DNA from: Trichobilharzia szidati
Taxonomy: Eukaryota > Platyhelminthes > Trematoda > Strigeidida > Schistosomatidae
Assembly: GCA_944472155.2 (NCBI GenBank)
Contig: OX235271.1
Coordinates: forward strand, 23,753,710 to 23,817,709
Length of the DNA stretch: 64,000 nucleotides
Direction of reading: 5' to 3'
Within the stretch, counting starts at the first letter, position 1. Each line of letters begins with the position of its first letter. The notes beneath the pieces are model-generated. The model was not told the DNA's origin. It searched no databases and saw only the letters and a program-made list of their open reading frames with translations. The position numbers and the translations under genes are program-made. Shown piece by piece: positions 45,466 to 57,712 of this stretch.

Positions 45466-46660
45466 GATCCAATGACTTATCAGATGTTAGAGAAGAGTTC
45501 ATTCTGACGCAAACCGTGTGAAGGATAATTTTATTCGGATGTGACATTTCAAGGATTATGCACAAATCAAAACAGCTTACAGATTGTGGTTTGTATCATA
45601 GGTACACTTCCAACTGCATACTACTATAGAGTAAAAATTCGTGTTCAAGAGGAATACTGTGCCATCACAGTTTGAAAAATGGGATATTCTCAGCTGGAGG
45701 AAGCTGTGATTACTGCTTGTCGAGATGCATTTTACTTAGATAGCAGCTTCACGGGCAGATTAGTATCTGATGTGAAACCATAATTTTCTTTGCTTTTTCA
45801 AGTTTCGCAATTCAGACAAAGGTATCATACTTATTCATACGAGTAACTTTCACAAGTTCTACACCCATAGAAGTGGCTGAGAATCCTCGCTAAACTAGAC
45901 ATTGCATGTGGATGCTTCGTAAATATTACAATTATGATGTAAATTTCAGGAAAATTTATGATTTTTCCTAGGTGCACACCTTGCTGCAGCCTTTGCAACC
46001 TTTGCCACTAAGAAAGTAGTTCCAAACTTCCAAAGGCGTATATTTTACTTCCGTTCAAAATCCTCAACCTCGGATTTCAGAGTTCACCAGGTTGGACAGT
46101 TTTCTATTACATGAACCGCAGGCTACATTACGAATATGATATGCTCCTGTGAATCGTTTATTTTTGCAAAAATGTTAGTATTACCTTACTGTTTCCGTAC
46201 GTATCAACAATATAAATATCTCCGCCCAACTTGTTTTTACACTTCCTTCTCATTCTCATGCCTTAGAGTGACAGTTTAAAACAGACTTCGATTGATTATT
46301 TTGTGATGAAAGCAGCTCGGGAGTGAGTTAGAAATTAGAACGATCTGCGCCTTATTTACTACTTTTAATCAGCTGGAGATCACTGTTTCACAACGTATCC
46401 TGAATGATGGTGACTAATAGGATCCATCGCTTATACCGTAATTCTTGCGAAGGAGCACTGGCCACTGAATCTCGGCTGAGTTCTGAAATAAGACTGGTAA
46501 GTAGAAACGCAGTAGGTTCTGAGCTACTTTTGAAAATGCTTACAGGGAGTGCAAGGTGCTGAACTAATGCAAGTCATGCTGAAAACCAGCACACAGTCCC
46601 ATTGTGTGCGCATTATCAAACCATTTCAGAACAATTTCAGGATTCTCATAGTACAGTACA
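45466..46660. other. No feature recognised
   Basis: AT-rich; no open frame of note and no recognised repeat. Confidence 0.45.
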
Positions 46661-46663
46661 TGA

Positions 46664-47010
46664 GGGACGCCAGTTTACAGGCATCATCAAATTGTTACAG
46701 AAATAGAACCATATAATTCAATCACAATTTACAGGCAGTAGCAAGACATGCTTTACATGTTCGCTGGAGATTATACATACACTTGATAAATGTTAATCCC
46801 AGTAGTATAAAACAGCCTTTTCACTTATATACAATCATTTCTGTGCACAGTTGGAAAAAAATCTGCTAGATTGTCAGTGAGTGCATTACATCAGGAAATA
46901 CAGAAGTATTGCCTTCGCATTAACAAAAAAACCAGGTCTTTGGTGGATGGATTATAAGTGCCTGGGAAAAAAATAAAGCTTGAAGTCAATTTTCATACAT
47001 AACTTCGTTG
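46664..47010 (-). repeat. CR1-tail-like repeat unit
   Basis: Starts ACATGAGGGACGCCAG and ends AATAAAGCTTGAAGTCAATT, like 21466-21828. The middle is shorter or more diverged. Confidence 0.7.
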
Positions 47011-47229
47011 TGTGCAGAATCCTTGAATTATAGTTCATTGATGTGTTATTTTGAAATCAGTGATATGTTTATCTCATTTGATCTGCAATGTCATTGTTGG
47101 GAGTAAATATATAAGCTTCAGACGCACTAATTAATGGATTTCTACTGCTTGTGGGTATTTTCTTAGCTTGAGGAGGGTTTATGAAATTCAGCTGTTCCGA
47201 CGGGAGTTGAGAATATTAACTGCTCAGCA

Positions 47230-47735
47230 ACACTATTGATATAAGTTCATCACATTATCTAAGGAAAGGTGGGTTGCAGTTGGTGAGGGATATATGGTGC
47301 CCAACGAGCGTACATCTGTCCATGTGATGTTGTGGTGAGTTATACCTTTTTCATGTTGTCGGTTTATGTCCATTTTATTCCACTTATTGTGTTGGGTAGT
47401 AGTTTTACAAACGAGATTTCTTGTCTGTTTGAGGATACGTATCTTAACCGTTAATGTTTTATCTAGAATTATAAATATAGGCAAAAACAACAGGTGTAGT
47501 ATTTAAGCTTATGCATTAAATGGACCTATAATTTCGGAGGCTCTCAGATAGGAACTAGAACTTCTATCGTTTGCAAACTCTTGTAGTTTGTCATTAGTCA
47601 CCTTTTTGAAGGAGGCCAATGTACTTGCTTGACGCATTTCCATTGGTAGTTTATTCCATATCTGTGCATACCTAATCAAGTAAAACTTTTGCCTGGTGGC
47701 CGTTTTACATTGTTCGATAGCTACTGTACCCTTTA
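47230..47735 (-). mobile_element. CR1 family B 3' end, 5'-truncated
   Basis: 'gcattaaatggacctataatttc' to 'aaaacttttgcctggtggccgtttta' (47514-47710) matches 22978-23175, the C-terminal coding end of CR1 family B (I-W-N-K-L-P), and 47310-47500 matches its 3' untranslated region. It ends at about 47735 in unrelated sequence. Confidence 0.8.
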
Positions 47736-47739
47736 CTTA

Positions 47740-50700
47740 CTCAGCTTAGAAAGTCAGAGTTATTCCATATTAGTTTGTTTATTAGATATATCACACACTG
47801 AAGCAGTATTATTTACTGTATAACGTTTTGAACAAAATTTATTGTTCATAATCATATCAATTTTGTGTTTTACGCATATATTAAAGTCAGAGTTAGTTCG
47901 GAATTTGCGGAAGTTGCTTCATCATTATTGTGCACTCGGAGGGTTAACTAGACTGCAATAAAATTTCATTTTGTGCTATGAACAGTTTATTATCTTAGCC
48001 TAGTATACACGAATTAGCTTGGTGATTGCTGGTTTGCCATAGTTCTTAACTGTCAATTTAATAACTGTGAACTTGAGACGAAAAGTAAGCTTTATAGTAG
48101 CATCCACTGACAGAAATTGATATCGACACGTTAAAATATGCAAAATATCAAAAACAAACCCTCACATTTCAGTGGCAAACTAGTTCACGTAAAAATATGA
48201 CCAGTAAACGCAGGAACCCACCATGACCTTAAATCTGGAAATACCGTCTTCCACAAGACAGAGGGAAGGATTCTCGTTTCCCAATTAACAGATGTGTAAC
48301 TTTGAAAAACGGACCTAAAAAACAGTTTAAAAACGATGCTTTAGAATTTCAGATCACGCAAATGTCGTCGAACGCTTTTGAAAATTTATTCATTGTTTCG
48401 GTTTGTTTGAATAACCATAACGTATTAGCGGCAGATTGTAATGTTGTTATCTGCTAGTAATAACAATGTCTGTTGCATTGTCTGATATATGCAGCTGTTC
48501 AGCTTTTGGATATCAATAACTCAGCGGCTGTTGTAAGTCTATTGCTTGCATTCATACGTTTGGAATTTTATGGGTTGTATTTAAAAAGGTGGAATATTTC
48601 TAAAAATTGTAGGAGAGAATAAACCGGTTATAAATATTGGTTTAAGCTGTTTACCTAATGGTGTTCATTAAACTTAAATACTGCGTTCGCCCTTCGGATC
48701 TTACAAGTAGTTCATTTCAGATGAAGGATTGATGTTTCCTGGGGCGTAGTTTATTGGAAATGTCTTTTGGGAAAGTTCTACGGATGTTTTTCGGAGTAAA
48801 ACTACCCCAAACAAACACAGATGTACTGAAAATTCCACGAGATATTTGGACGCTGAATAGAAGAATCTTCAGTTATTGGCTGTGATACCCTAAATAACCT
48901 GTCATTTAAATGACTGCCGGTAGAAATTTATTTGAAACAGTCTCATAGTTGTGAGCACAATATTTTCGGTCATGGGTTGTTGTCACCTGCGGACAATGGA
49001 ACCAGGAGAAGACATCCGTTTTTTCTCAGTAGTGTACTTGCTGTGATCATAAAACACTAATCAAGCTTATTTTCATTAAGGCTAGAAGATTCTTCATTTT
49101 ATAAACAGAAGTTAAAAATATGTCGAGCTACTGTATCTCGCAAATGTTACCAGTGACCACAAAAAGTCGTATTTTATCCTCGTATTTCACCAAGCCCATG
49201 GCTTCTACATTATGTTTTGATATTCAGGTGGTAACACTTATCTACCCATAGCCAAGATATGTTACTGTCCACGCAATTCTATTTAATTAATAATAGAGAC
49301 TTACACCAAATCGACAAGATATTGTTAATTGTTTGTATCCTTCAGTTTGTAGTCATCTGACTCATAATACCACATTGTGTGGGTATTTTTCATCCTTTTT
49401 TACTTTCTGACAAGTTTAGTGCCCTCTACAATTTCTTGCGCAGAGATAGCACTCAGCGCTTTAAATTGAGAGGTGTCATGTAAGTATCTGGTTATGAAAG
49501 AGTTAGTGAACTGTGTCTTATCGGTAATATTTCACTGGTCAAAGTCTTGGGTGTATCAAACACTCAAGTAATTTTTCGTCTGGTGTGACTGAAACAGGTG
49601 TTGTTTATCAAATATGACCACCGTTGTCTTTATTATTTAGTGTATAGCCGTAGATATGGTAACTTTGGTCAGCTTTAACCCATTAGGAATGGGTGTGCAG
49701 TAGTTTTGGATTATATATGACAGTTACATTTAGTGGTGAAAAGGTGTGTAGCTTTCGAAATGTTATCAGTAAACATTTATTAATGTCAAACACAAGTTTT
49801 ACATTAGCAGTTGTAAGGTGATTCCAGGTTAGGGCTGGCTTTGCTCACGGTAATTGCCAAATTAGTCTGATGTTTCAATCAATTTGCTTATTCGAGGAGA
49901 TTGGGTAAGAATCAAGTATAAAGAACTTGGTTATCAACTATGGGATAAAATTAATACACACTGGTCCGCTGTCCTGATGTATGGCTCCATCACATAGTGT
50001 TTTCCGTTCAAAAGTGTACTTTCTTCACGTTTGACTGTATTATGGAGAAGTGTTGATATCAAGTTCGTAGTCCTAAGTAAAGAATATGATTTAGTTAATG
50101 AATTCGGGAATTCGTACTGAATAAGGTTTGTAGAGGTTGTGTTACGCATTGTAAGTCACTTTTATTGACAAGAGACTTCAGGAATAGATGGCGATGGAAC
50201 CAATGGATGAATTAGAAGTGCGTAAAACGTCTAAATTGGTTTGAACTGCCAAAGTGACTGGAATTCTTGTGAAAGCTCTGAGACTCGACTAAGAACCGAT
50301 TACAGTGTTGTAGATGTATTTCCTCCATATTATCATTTAGCTATTGAACTTTTCCAGTTGCTTTGCGTTTCGTTGTTAGTTGTTTATCATATCATTCCAG
50401 TTTACTCTTAGTTTTGTGTGGTAAAACTTAAACTGTGACATTTCTGGACAAAGTTCTTCATTGACCTCTTTGACACTCGTTCATTTGTGTCAAAGTAATA
50501 TCATTGAACTCATCACTTATTCTTTTGAATATTTAATGTGGATGTTGATAGTTTTTCCCTGTATGTTCACGAATCGGTCATAAAAGTGGCGATATTTATG
50601 TATTAACCAGCTATTGTTTTTGTTGACTAAATAACTGGGGTTAAGTGCATTTTGATTCTTAAAGTGTGGTCTCTCATCAACCATCACCCAAACTCATGGA

Positions 50701-51796
50701 TGTTGGGCTAATAAAAGTATTAAGATTAATACAAATATGCGATTGGAAAGTGCAAAATGTGGCGCATCTAAGTACAACACATACACTTGAATTTTCACAG
50801 CAATCACAGGTATTCTTTGGTTATATTTACTGGTGATTTCAGAAGCAATCAAGTCAAACTTTGTATACCAGTGTATTTCCCATTTTATGCAAATTAGGAT
50901 AGCACAGAGTAGTTTACGAGGATAATTATGGACTCGTTGTTCGAACATCAAAAATGCTACACGAAATGGATAGCTAGATAACTGTCAGTAAATATCCCTT
51001 TTTGTAGATATTCTGTTATCTTGGCTTTCAAACCTTTATTGATTGTAGCTACCTGGTTCTTCTTTGATACGCATTAATGATCAGTCCTAGCTTATATTCG
51101 TCTATATTGTACGGTGATGGAATGTGTCGTGTAAAATACCATCTCTCTTTCGTAAAAAAGACTAACTTCGTCATATTAAATCCACCTGTATGATTTTTTC
51201 GATGTATCTAGTTTTTGACTGTAGGTTAAGCTACCACTTGTTTCTTAGGTTTATTCACTGTTTCTGTTGATTAGGTGTTTTGCAGTCAGTGAGTTTCGTA
51301 GAACCTGCGTAGAGCTTAAGTTGTCTTACTAACCGTTACTGACTGAAACAAAAATCTATGTTACATGGTTTCCACGCTAGCTCTCGTTCCTGACTGAGAG
51401 AGCTGTGAAACACTGACAAATGGCAAATCAACACAACAGTCCTTCACCTCGTAGTGCTATTAGCTGTCCGCCTATCGTCTTCTGAAGTATTTCTGGACTA
51501 ACGAACAGCTGACGGTATGGCAGCCTGTAGAACAATATTCCCATCTCATCTCCAAGTTGTCGATGCACCTTTCATGACATAAAATTATCTATAAAAGACG
51601 TTCTCTAACTAATCGGGACACGACGTTAGACCTCAGTGCTACCTATATAACTTCACAATTGTATCCATGATGCCCTATTTGGAGGTAACTAAACAGTTGT
51701 CTGACATACTCAGCTTGAAGGCTCCAGTCCTCACAGGTGTATCATGGCTGTTCCGTAATGAGGTTTGCCGTATTGGTTTCTTATAGGCGATTTAAA
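47740..51796. other. Region upstream of the kinase gene; no gene or repeat recognised
   Basis: About 4 kb with only short frames (49934-50149, 50694-50951). Compared with the rest of the window it is notably free of recognisable transposons. It probably contains the promoter and 5' untranslated exons of the kinase gene, but I cannot place a transcription start. Confidence 0.5.
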
Positions 51797-51887
51797 ATGT
51801 CATCTGTTCCAGTTCCAAGATCACCAACACCCGTACCCAGATACACGACAATTTCAACTTCTGCTGCTAAAGTTTCCATTTGGAATG
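51797..51887 (+). CDS. Possible alternative first exon of the kinase gene
   Basis: ATG followed by a Pro/Ser/Thr-rich frame (MSSVPVPRSPTPVPRYTTIS) running to a consensus donor (AATG|GTGAGT). Joining it to the acceptor at 52019 puts the reading frame out of phase and meets a stop, so either it is untranslated, spliced differently, or not an exon. Confidence 0.25.
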
Positions 51888-52064
51888 GTGAGTCAAAATA
51901 GGCATCAGGTAATCTTGTAAAAGTGTTTTACAAAGAGTTTTGTGACCTATTTTCTAAATATATTAAGAGAAAGATTGGATCATTACACCGGAGTTTATCA
52001 TCTTATTTTCCAAAAATAGAAATCGTTTCGTATATCAACCGAATCAAATAATCAAAATAATAAA

Positions 52065-52340
52065 ATGCCAAGTGTAACTACAACAAATACTGTCAATACT
52101 GCGGGAATTCGTTTGATGCGCAAAACTTCGTGTGCTGCTGGTGCTAGTAGCGGTGGTGGTGGCACTGGCGCTGGTGGTGGTGCAAATGATCAGTCAACTA
52201 ACTCTTCATCACACCAAAATCCAGACAGAAAATCACTAAGAGATCAACCAAATGTTGGCAAATACAAGTTAATTCGTACACTTGGTCGAGGTAATTTCGC
52301 AAAAGTTAAACTTGCTCAGCATGTTTCAACTGGACGAGAG
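52065..52340 (+). CDS. MARK/PAR-1 family Ser/Thr kinase, exon with glycine loop
   Basis: MARK/PAR-1 kinases phosphorylate microtubule-associated proteins and control cell polarity. The frame begins [14 protein letters not shown], passes a Gly-rich linker (about residues 28-42), then [20 protein letters not shown], i.e. the start of the kinase domain with the ATP-binding loop G-R-G-N-F-A-K-V, and ends ...STGRE at the donor GAG|GTAAGG (52340/52341). The frame is open upstream to an acceptor at 52019 (AAATAG|AAATCG), so translation may start earlier in another exon; 52065 is the first Met in this exon. Next exon at 54379 continues in phase 0. The [20 protein letters not shown] pattern points to MARK rather than general AMPK-family kinases. 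Confidence 0.88.
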
Positions 52341-54378
52341 GTAAGGAAGATATATTCAACTGTTTGTCTTTATTGTATGTTTCATACAACAATGAAACCA
52401 AAAAATAGTAGTACAACTTTTTTTTTTTAGTAGAATTATTTTTCAGAAGTATATTGACAATGTACTGAAAAACACGCCACTATAGCAGTATTATTGGAGC
52501 ATCCTTCAGTACTAATAATGATTATAATGTTAGCGCTATGAGTTATTTATTGATTTTAACCTTTCTTTTTGTGTGTTTTGTTAAATACTGCGTGCAATAA
52601 CATTCACAGCTGAAGAATATTGCACTAGGGGGAAAAACAGGCTCATTACTATTGAGAGTTGCTTGGTTTATTTAGTTAGTCGGTTATCAATTTCTGTTAA
52701 ATATAATCTCACACAAATACACATTAATATCGATTAGAAGTTTACAGTAGAACACAGGAGACTGAATGTTTTTTTGTATTGCAACAGTACACTTTCCTTA
52801 TGCTTTTGTAGTGAAAATACATTGCTTTTCAGTAATAATATTAACCCATAGAATAGAGCTGTATTTGCTCACAGATTTAATGAGAATTTTAATTAGCGCT
52901 TTTGTAAACACTGTCTTTCATTACACATTATTTTAAAAAAAAGAATGCTATAGAAAAACAAAGTACGAATTTACGTCATTTGTATAGCACTGGCTACAGA
53001 ATTGCTCTTCTAGCGCGATCTTTCATGTATTGGTTGGGTAACAGTCAAAATCGTAACCCAGTAAGTGTAAGTTAAAACCATAGAGAAGCTTTGTAGCTCA
53101 GGTGAAGTGATTTTGATGTGGTTGCCTCCTCCTCCTCTTCAGCTGTGAAGCTTTCGTTGTCTTTCTATACAACATCTTCAGCGCAAGCTTTTCACGAAGT
53201 AAACTTGTTTGAGTTCTCCTCTGAAAAGTATTGTTGTGATTGATTGTTAATTAGTGAAATAAAGCACCAAAGGTCTATTGTTGTAGAAGAACCGTATTTA
53301 GTGTTTCCTAATAACTTACTGATATTTGTTGGAGAAAAGTTCACTTGAAAGCGATTCTTTTTCTCCTTATTTTGTACGTTATCAGTGGCATGTGACCTTT
53401 TCAGATCTCCTTCTTGAGTATGAATTGCCACTCACTTTTTGTGATTTTCAATACTTGTGTTAAGGAAAATCAATTTATTCATCATGAACCGTTCAGTGTA
53501 GTCATCATACATCATACTAGATAGAATACTGTCGTGTTCTTGATATTCTTACCCGAGAGTCGATAGACTTTAGTATTGTTCACAAAATACTCTCACATGT
53601 GGCCACGCGTTCACAGCCTCTGCCAGTTAAATCCTATTCGGTGTCTTCTCACAAAAGACAAGGGGCGAGTACGAATGTCTGGCGCGCTTACAACCTGACT
53701 GTGACAGACAGGCTGGCATACCTAGGCGACCTGGAAAGCTCTGATTCCATACCTATAGTGTACATAGGTAGGCTACAGAATCCCAGTGCATCCTATGGCG
53801 TGTAAAGCTGTTTTGGTCACCGTCAACCATGGAAACACAACTCCTGACACTGCTTCACTGCCATGTGGGTTAGCATTCAAATCAAAGACTAAGGATGTAT
53901 CCCGTTAAAACAACCATCTGCTTCGGTCTGGGTTTCTGAGGTGTATACTAGCTATTGTAAAACCTATGCGATTTTGTGTGGTACATCTCTTGGCGCTCAT
54001 AATATACCACTAAGTTATTGGTTTACGTTATGACTTTGTTGGCAAATTATCGAGACATTTCGATGATTGTCTCTTCTCCACACGACAACCGAATACAATA
54101 AATGAGACCATTGGTGAAGATCTGTTGAGGGGTAGTTGTGTTTCCACTAGCTTGAAATCCTTAGTAAAACATTCAATAGGGAGATTAATTTAGCGATGAT
54201 TGCACTCTCAGTTTACTTCATATGATTGTTTAATTCCTTCGTGTGTTTTTTTTTCCTAAGGAGATAGTATGCTTTTTTGTTTTATTTTCATTCAATTATT
54301 TTTGCTCTAAACCCGATCATAAAATCTCTCTCTAGTGTGTTTCTTGTTTACTCTACTATCCTTCCTACTCGACTGTAG
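52341..54378 (+). other. Kinase intron with a GC-richer patch
   Basis: Intron between the two kinase exons (GTAAGG ... ACTGTAG). A GC-richer patch at about 53590-53810 with a 68-residue frame stands out and may be a degraded repeat. No other feature recognised. Confidence 0.6.
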
Positions 54379-54432
54379 GTTGCTGTGAAGGTGATCGATA
54401 AAACTCAGTTGAATCAAGCCAGTTTAAAAAAG
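54379..54432 (+). CDS. MARK/PAR-1 family kinase, next exon
   Basis: 54 nt between acceptor CGACTGTAG and donor AAAAAG|GTAAGT, encoding VAVKVIDKTQLNQASLKK. This is the beta-3 strand with the catalytic Lys (VAVK) and the MARK-typical I-D-K-T-Q-L-N. Both boundaries are phase 0 and join directly to ...STGRE, giving R-E-V-A-V-K. The following exon (in MARK: L-F-R-E-V-R-I-M-K) is not found up to 64000, so the next intron exceeds 9.5 kb. Confidence 0.92.
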
Positions 54433-55024
54433 GTAAGTTAATCGTGTTCAACTGTTTTAAGAGCAAATAAATCACATATAATATGATTATTAGACTATTA
54501 TTATTATTATTGCTATTTGACTAGACTGAAAAAAGGTTATTGACTGGTGGTACAGTTAATACTGCCTTGTTTGATGAATTTTGTTATTGTCTTACGCTAC
54601 TTAGGTTCTGTCTGTTGTTTCAATTGTATATCGTGCTACCGTTATTGTTTTAGTATTAACATCACAAATGGTAATTACATTGATGATGACTATACACCTT
54701 TTTGATGAATGTTCACTTTTTTTTCATTGTAGTCGTCTTGTGTTCTTCATATGCACACACACAAACACACGTGTTTTGCAAAAACAAAGTAAAAAAAAAC
54801 AGTTTAAGAAAATATATAAGCATTTATCATTACAAGATGAAAAAAAAATGTTAGAAAAATGAACTGTCTATTAAAAAATCAATATTATTGATTATTGTTC
54901 AGCCAGTTGACACGTGCCAGTCTCTGTGTGTCTGTGTGTGTTTTCTACAGGTCGATAATTAGTTTTATTGTAATTATTATTATTCAGACACGGAGCATAT
55001 ATGTATATATCTTCGTACCACTTT

Positions 55025-55990
55025 AATTGAAGACATCTTGTTCTTCTGACAAGCTGCTAAACTGACTGACTGGTTTCAACATAGAACTAGTTTGCACAGA
55101 TGTGCACCAGTTCAACTCGACACACTCCCTCCCTGTACCACACAAACCAAGACAACAGAATAAACACAGATTCAAAAAAGAGATAATAGACAGAAGTGTG
55201 AGTGAGGGAAAAAGAATAGGAGTAATATGAAAGAACAATAGAGTTTTATTGGATATGACAAATCACTCACAAAGAGTGATGAATGCATCTTCACCATCAT
55301 CGAGAAGGACGACTTTCAGACATATCCATTGGTTGTTACCATCCCAAGGACTCCAACCAGTCAGCTAGCCATCCAGTCTACACCCCCCCTACGTGGCCGA
55401 CTGGCTCAAACTAACTATTATGGATTCCATTGACTGATGAAACCGTGTTTTCGTTTGACCACCACTAGCTAACTCTTTTCCAACTTGATCGACCCTATGT
55501 CAGTCTCCTAACATTGCCTGTCGTTGAGGAAGGTGATCGATGGCTAGACATGCATGCGTAACACATGTCCTAACCGTCTCATTCAATCGATGTAACTGCT
55601 TCATAACCTCGTCGATTGATTTCCCCTCCATACTTAGCGCTCGACCGAAGCCTAACCACCTCAATATTACTCACTCTATTATACCACCACCTTAAACGGG
55701 AGATAGAACGCAGACACCTATGACCAAAGACAGCTAGCTAACCTTTTCATGTCTTCCGCTTATAATGGTTACATCTTACTGATAGCCATAAAGGAGGACG
55801 TACCGAACTGCTGCTGTGCACTACACACGTCCTTTGATCAATAGCCAACCGGATATCACGTCTACTAAGCCAGAGATGACGTATGCTGGCAAATGCCCAA
55901 CAAGTCTTGTATATCTGTGCTGAGATTTCGTCGGCGATGAAGGTGTTAAAACGTTTATAGGCTGTAATAAATGACACAGAGATGCCTGTA
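55025..55990 (-). mobile_element. RTE family 2, 3' part, in kinase intron
   Basis: Reverse complement of the region at 60095-61080 with clear divergence. On the minus strand it holds the end of RTE ORF2 (R-L-x-W-x-G-H-V-x-R-M type sequence, a G-G-Q-x-K-T run) and the 3' end sequence 'ttgcacagatgtgcaccagttc' at about 55090. Broken by many stops. Together with 60095-61080 it forms an inverted pair. Confidence 0.8.
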
Positions 55991-56609
55991 TGATTCATTC
56001 AGTAGTTTTCAAATCTCTCATGGTTAAATTATACACCTTTCATACCATAGATTTTATTTTGTTTTTTACTTTATTGAATTTAATGAGTGACAGTATGTTG
56101 CACGAAAACAAATCTCACTGGATAAAGGATTTTTTCTCCCTCGACAACTGGGATATTGAGAGAATGGTAGAGAATGGTTTATGCTTGGGTTTGAATTTCC
56201 ATGTGTCTCATATATATTTTTACTAATTTGAGATTACAGAAATCACCTGTATGTCTGTGAACCGTCGTCATCGATGTGTTTTCTTAGCAAAAGTAGAACT
56301 AGGTTAACGGGTAACCGCTAGATTATTCAAATCAATAAATGTGATATCGTTTTGTTATCTCTGTTTTTGTTTTTTTGAACTTGCCTATATACTTTTATGA
56401 ATTGTTTAGAATTGAACGGTCATCGAATTCGACCAGTTCTCACACTGCTGATATCTGTCTATTGATTGAACCCTACTTGTGGAGTGATTCATTAAGATAG
56501 TTTTCAGGTTTCTTATACTACCTCATGTGTATAAAAACAAGCCTCAATAAATCTAGTACTTATTATTGATACACTGCGCATCATATACCTGTTCATTAGT
56601 AGTTATATA
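55991..56609. other. No feature recognised
   Basis: Intron sequence; a 78-residue frame (55990-56226) has no recognisable motif. Confidence 0.4.
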
Positions 56610-56657
56610 TACACTTTGATTGGACACCAGTTACTAATCAGTGTTCAATCAAAGTAT
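56610..56657. repeat. Short hairpin
   Basis: ACTTTGATTGGACAC and GTGTTCAATCAAAGT are inverted with one mismatch around an 18-base loop. Lies just upstream of a SINE. Confidence 0.7.
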
Positions 56658-56687
56658 CCAATACAGTCCTACAAGGGGTCGGTCGCA

Positions 56688-56860
56688 AATCCGAATAGCC
56701 CAGTGGTGACGTCTCTGACTGCAGCAGTGGTGACGCGGGTTCGAATCTCAAAAGGGACATGAGTTCCTTCACTGTTACAGAAACGCCTTGCTGACTGGTG
56801 GGTATGTACTAGCACGGAGCCTAGGTCAGGTAGGGTTTACTACCGATTGTCTCCAACCAC
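56688..56860 (+). mobile_element. tRNA-derived SINE (type 2)
   Basis: Has an A-box-like TAGCCCAGTGGTGACGTC (about 56694-56711) and a B-box GGTTCGAATCTC (about 56739-56750) at the spacing of a Pol III tRNA promoter, followed by a unique body and a (TA)n tail. No acceptor-stem pairing, so not a working tRNA gene. Confidence 0.7.
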
Positions 56861-57511
56861 TATATATATATATATATATATGGGGGAGTTAAACAATAGC
56901 GTCCCAGGGGTACGAACGCCCCAATGACCTTGAACGCATGCTAGTCGTTGGCTAAGGACACCTGCCATTACTGTAGCGCGAATATGAACGCTATTCACCA
57001 ACTAAGGAGCAAACTTCACCTAGATCAATTTTTTGAGTACTGTTTGGACAATGGGTTATTAGCTCGTTTGGGTTAGGATTAGGGTTAAGGTAGGTATTAC
57101 GGTTAGGATAAGGGTTTTAATTAGGGTTAGGGTTACGAATAGGGTATTATTTATTTTAGTTTGTCTCATTAGTAGTCATCGATCCTCTTACTGGAAACCA
57201 TAGTAATTCAACTGAAGGCTTTGGGGAGGACTGCAAAACAAGATAAGAGTGATAAACGGATAAGAAAAAAAGCTTACCTTAAGTCACTTCGTTGAATACA
57301 TGTATAGAAACTGGTCTAACTTAAAAACTGATACTCCTCACTATAACTGGCATGTATTTTTAAGTGATGTCATAGAAAGATAACCTGTTTAATGTGTTTT
57401 CATGCATTGCCTTGTAAATAAACGTCATTTTTTGTGCAAAACTCACAAGGTCACTCGTGCGTTCGCATCCCATGGGACGCTATTGTTTAACTTTGCCATA
57501 TATATATATAT
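56861..57511. mobile_element. TIR element (MITE-like) within (TA)n
   Basis: Inverted ends: left 56887-56931 (AGTTAAACAATAGCGTCCCA...) and right 57447-57492, about 45 bp with few mismatches, and a looser outer TATATATGG-type extension on both sides. No transposase frame is present. It inserted in or created TA-rich flanks. The interior holds degenerate telomere-like repeats. Confidence 0.8.
57068..57147 (+). repeat. Degenerate interstitial TTAGGG repeats
   Basis: About a dozen GGTTAGG/TTAGGG-like motifs (gggttaggattagggttaagg, ..ttagggttagggttacg) in 80 bp inside the TIR element. TTAGGG is the schistosome telomere unit. Confidence 0.85.
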
Positions 57512-57513
57512 GA

Positions 57514-57712
57514 CACGAATTGGCAGAAGTTGGGATTCATGGATCATTGTATCGGGTCCCAGTGGCTGAATGGCCTACAAGCTCCCCTCTCCACTGGAAT
57601 GTCTTAGGTGGATGCCTACTGCCGATGAGTCCCAAACTAAGACGAAACAAATGTCCAGTACTCCTAGTTTTTCCAGTGATTCACTGACTGATGTCAAGCT
57701 CGTGATCAAACT
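57514..57712 (+). mobile_element. Sm-alpha-like SINE, copy 1 (decayed)
   Basis: Matches 62262-62478 from CACGAATTGGCAGAAG to GTGATCAAACT. The A-box-like TGGCTGAATGG is kept but the B box is lost (a deletion around 57590-57610). Contains the hammerhead-like core. Abuts the RTE element at 57713. Confidence 0.8.
57613..57662 (+). ncRNA. Hammerhead ribozyme-like sequence, decayed
   Basis: TACTG ... CAGTA can form stem I around the core CCGATGAG, stem II GTC/GAC, GAAAC, and the cleavage triplet GTC. Stem III (AACAAATGT) no longer pairs. The usual CTGATGA box reads CCGATGA. Confidence 0.6.
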
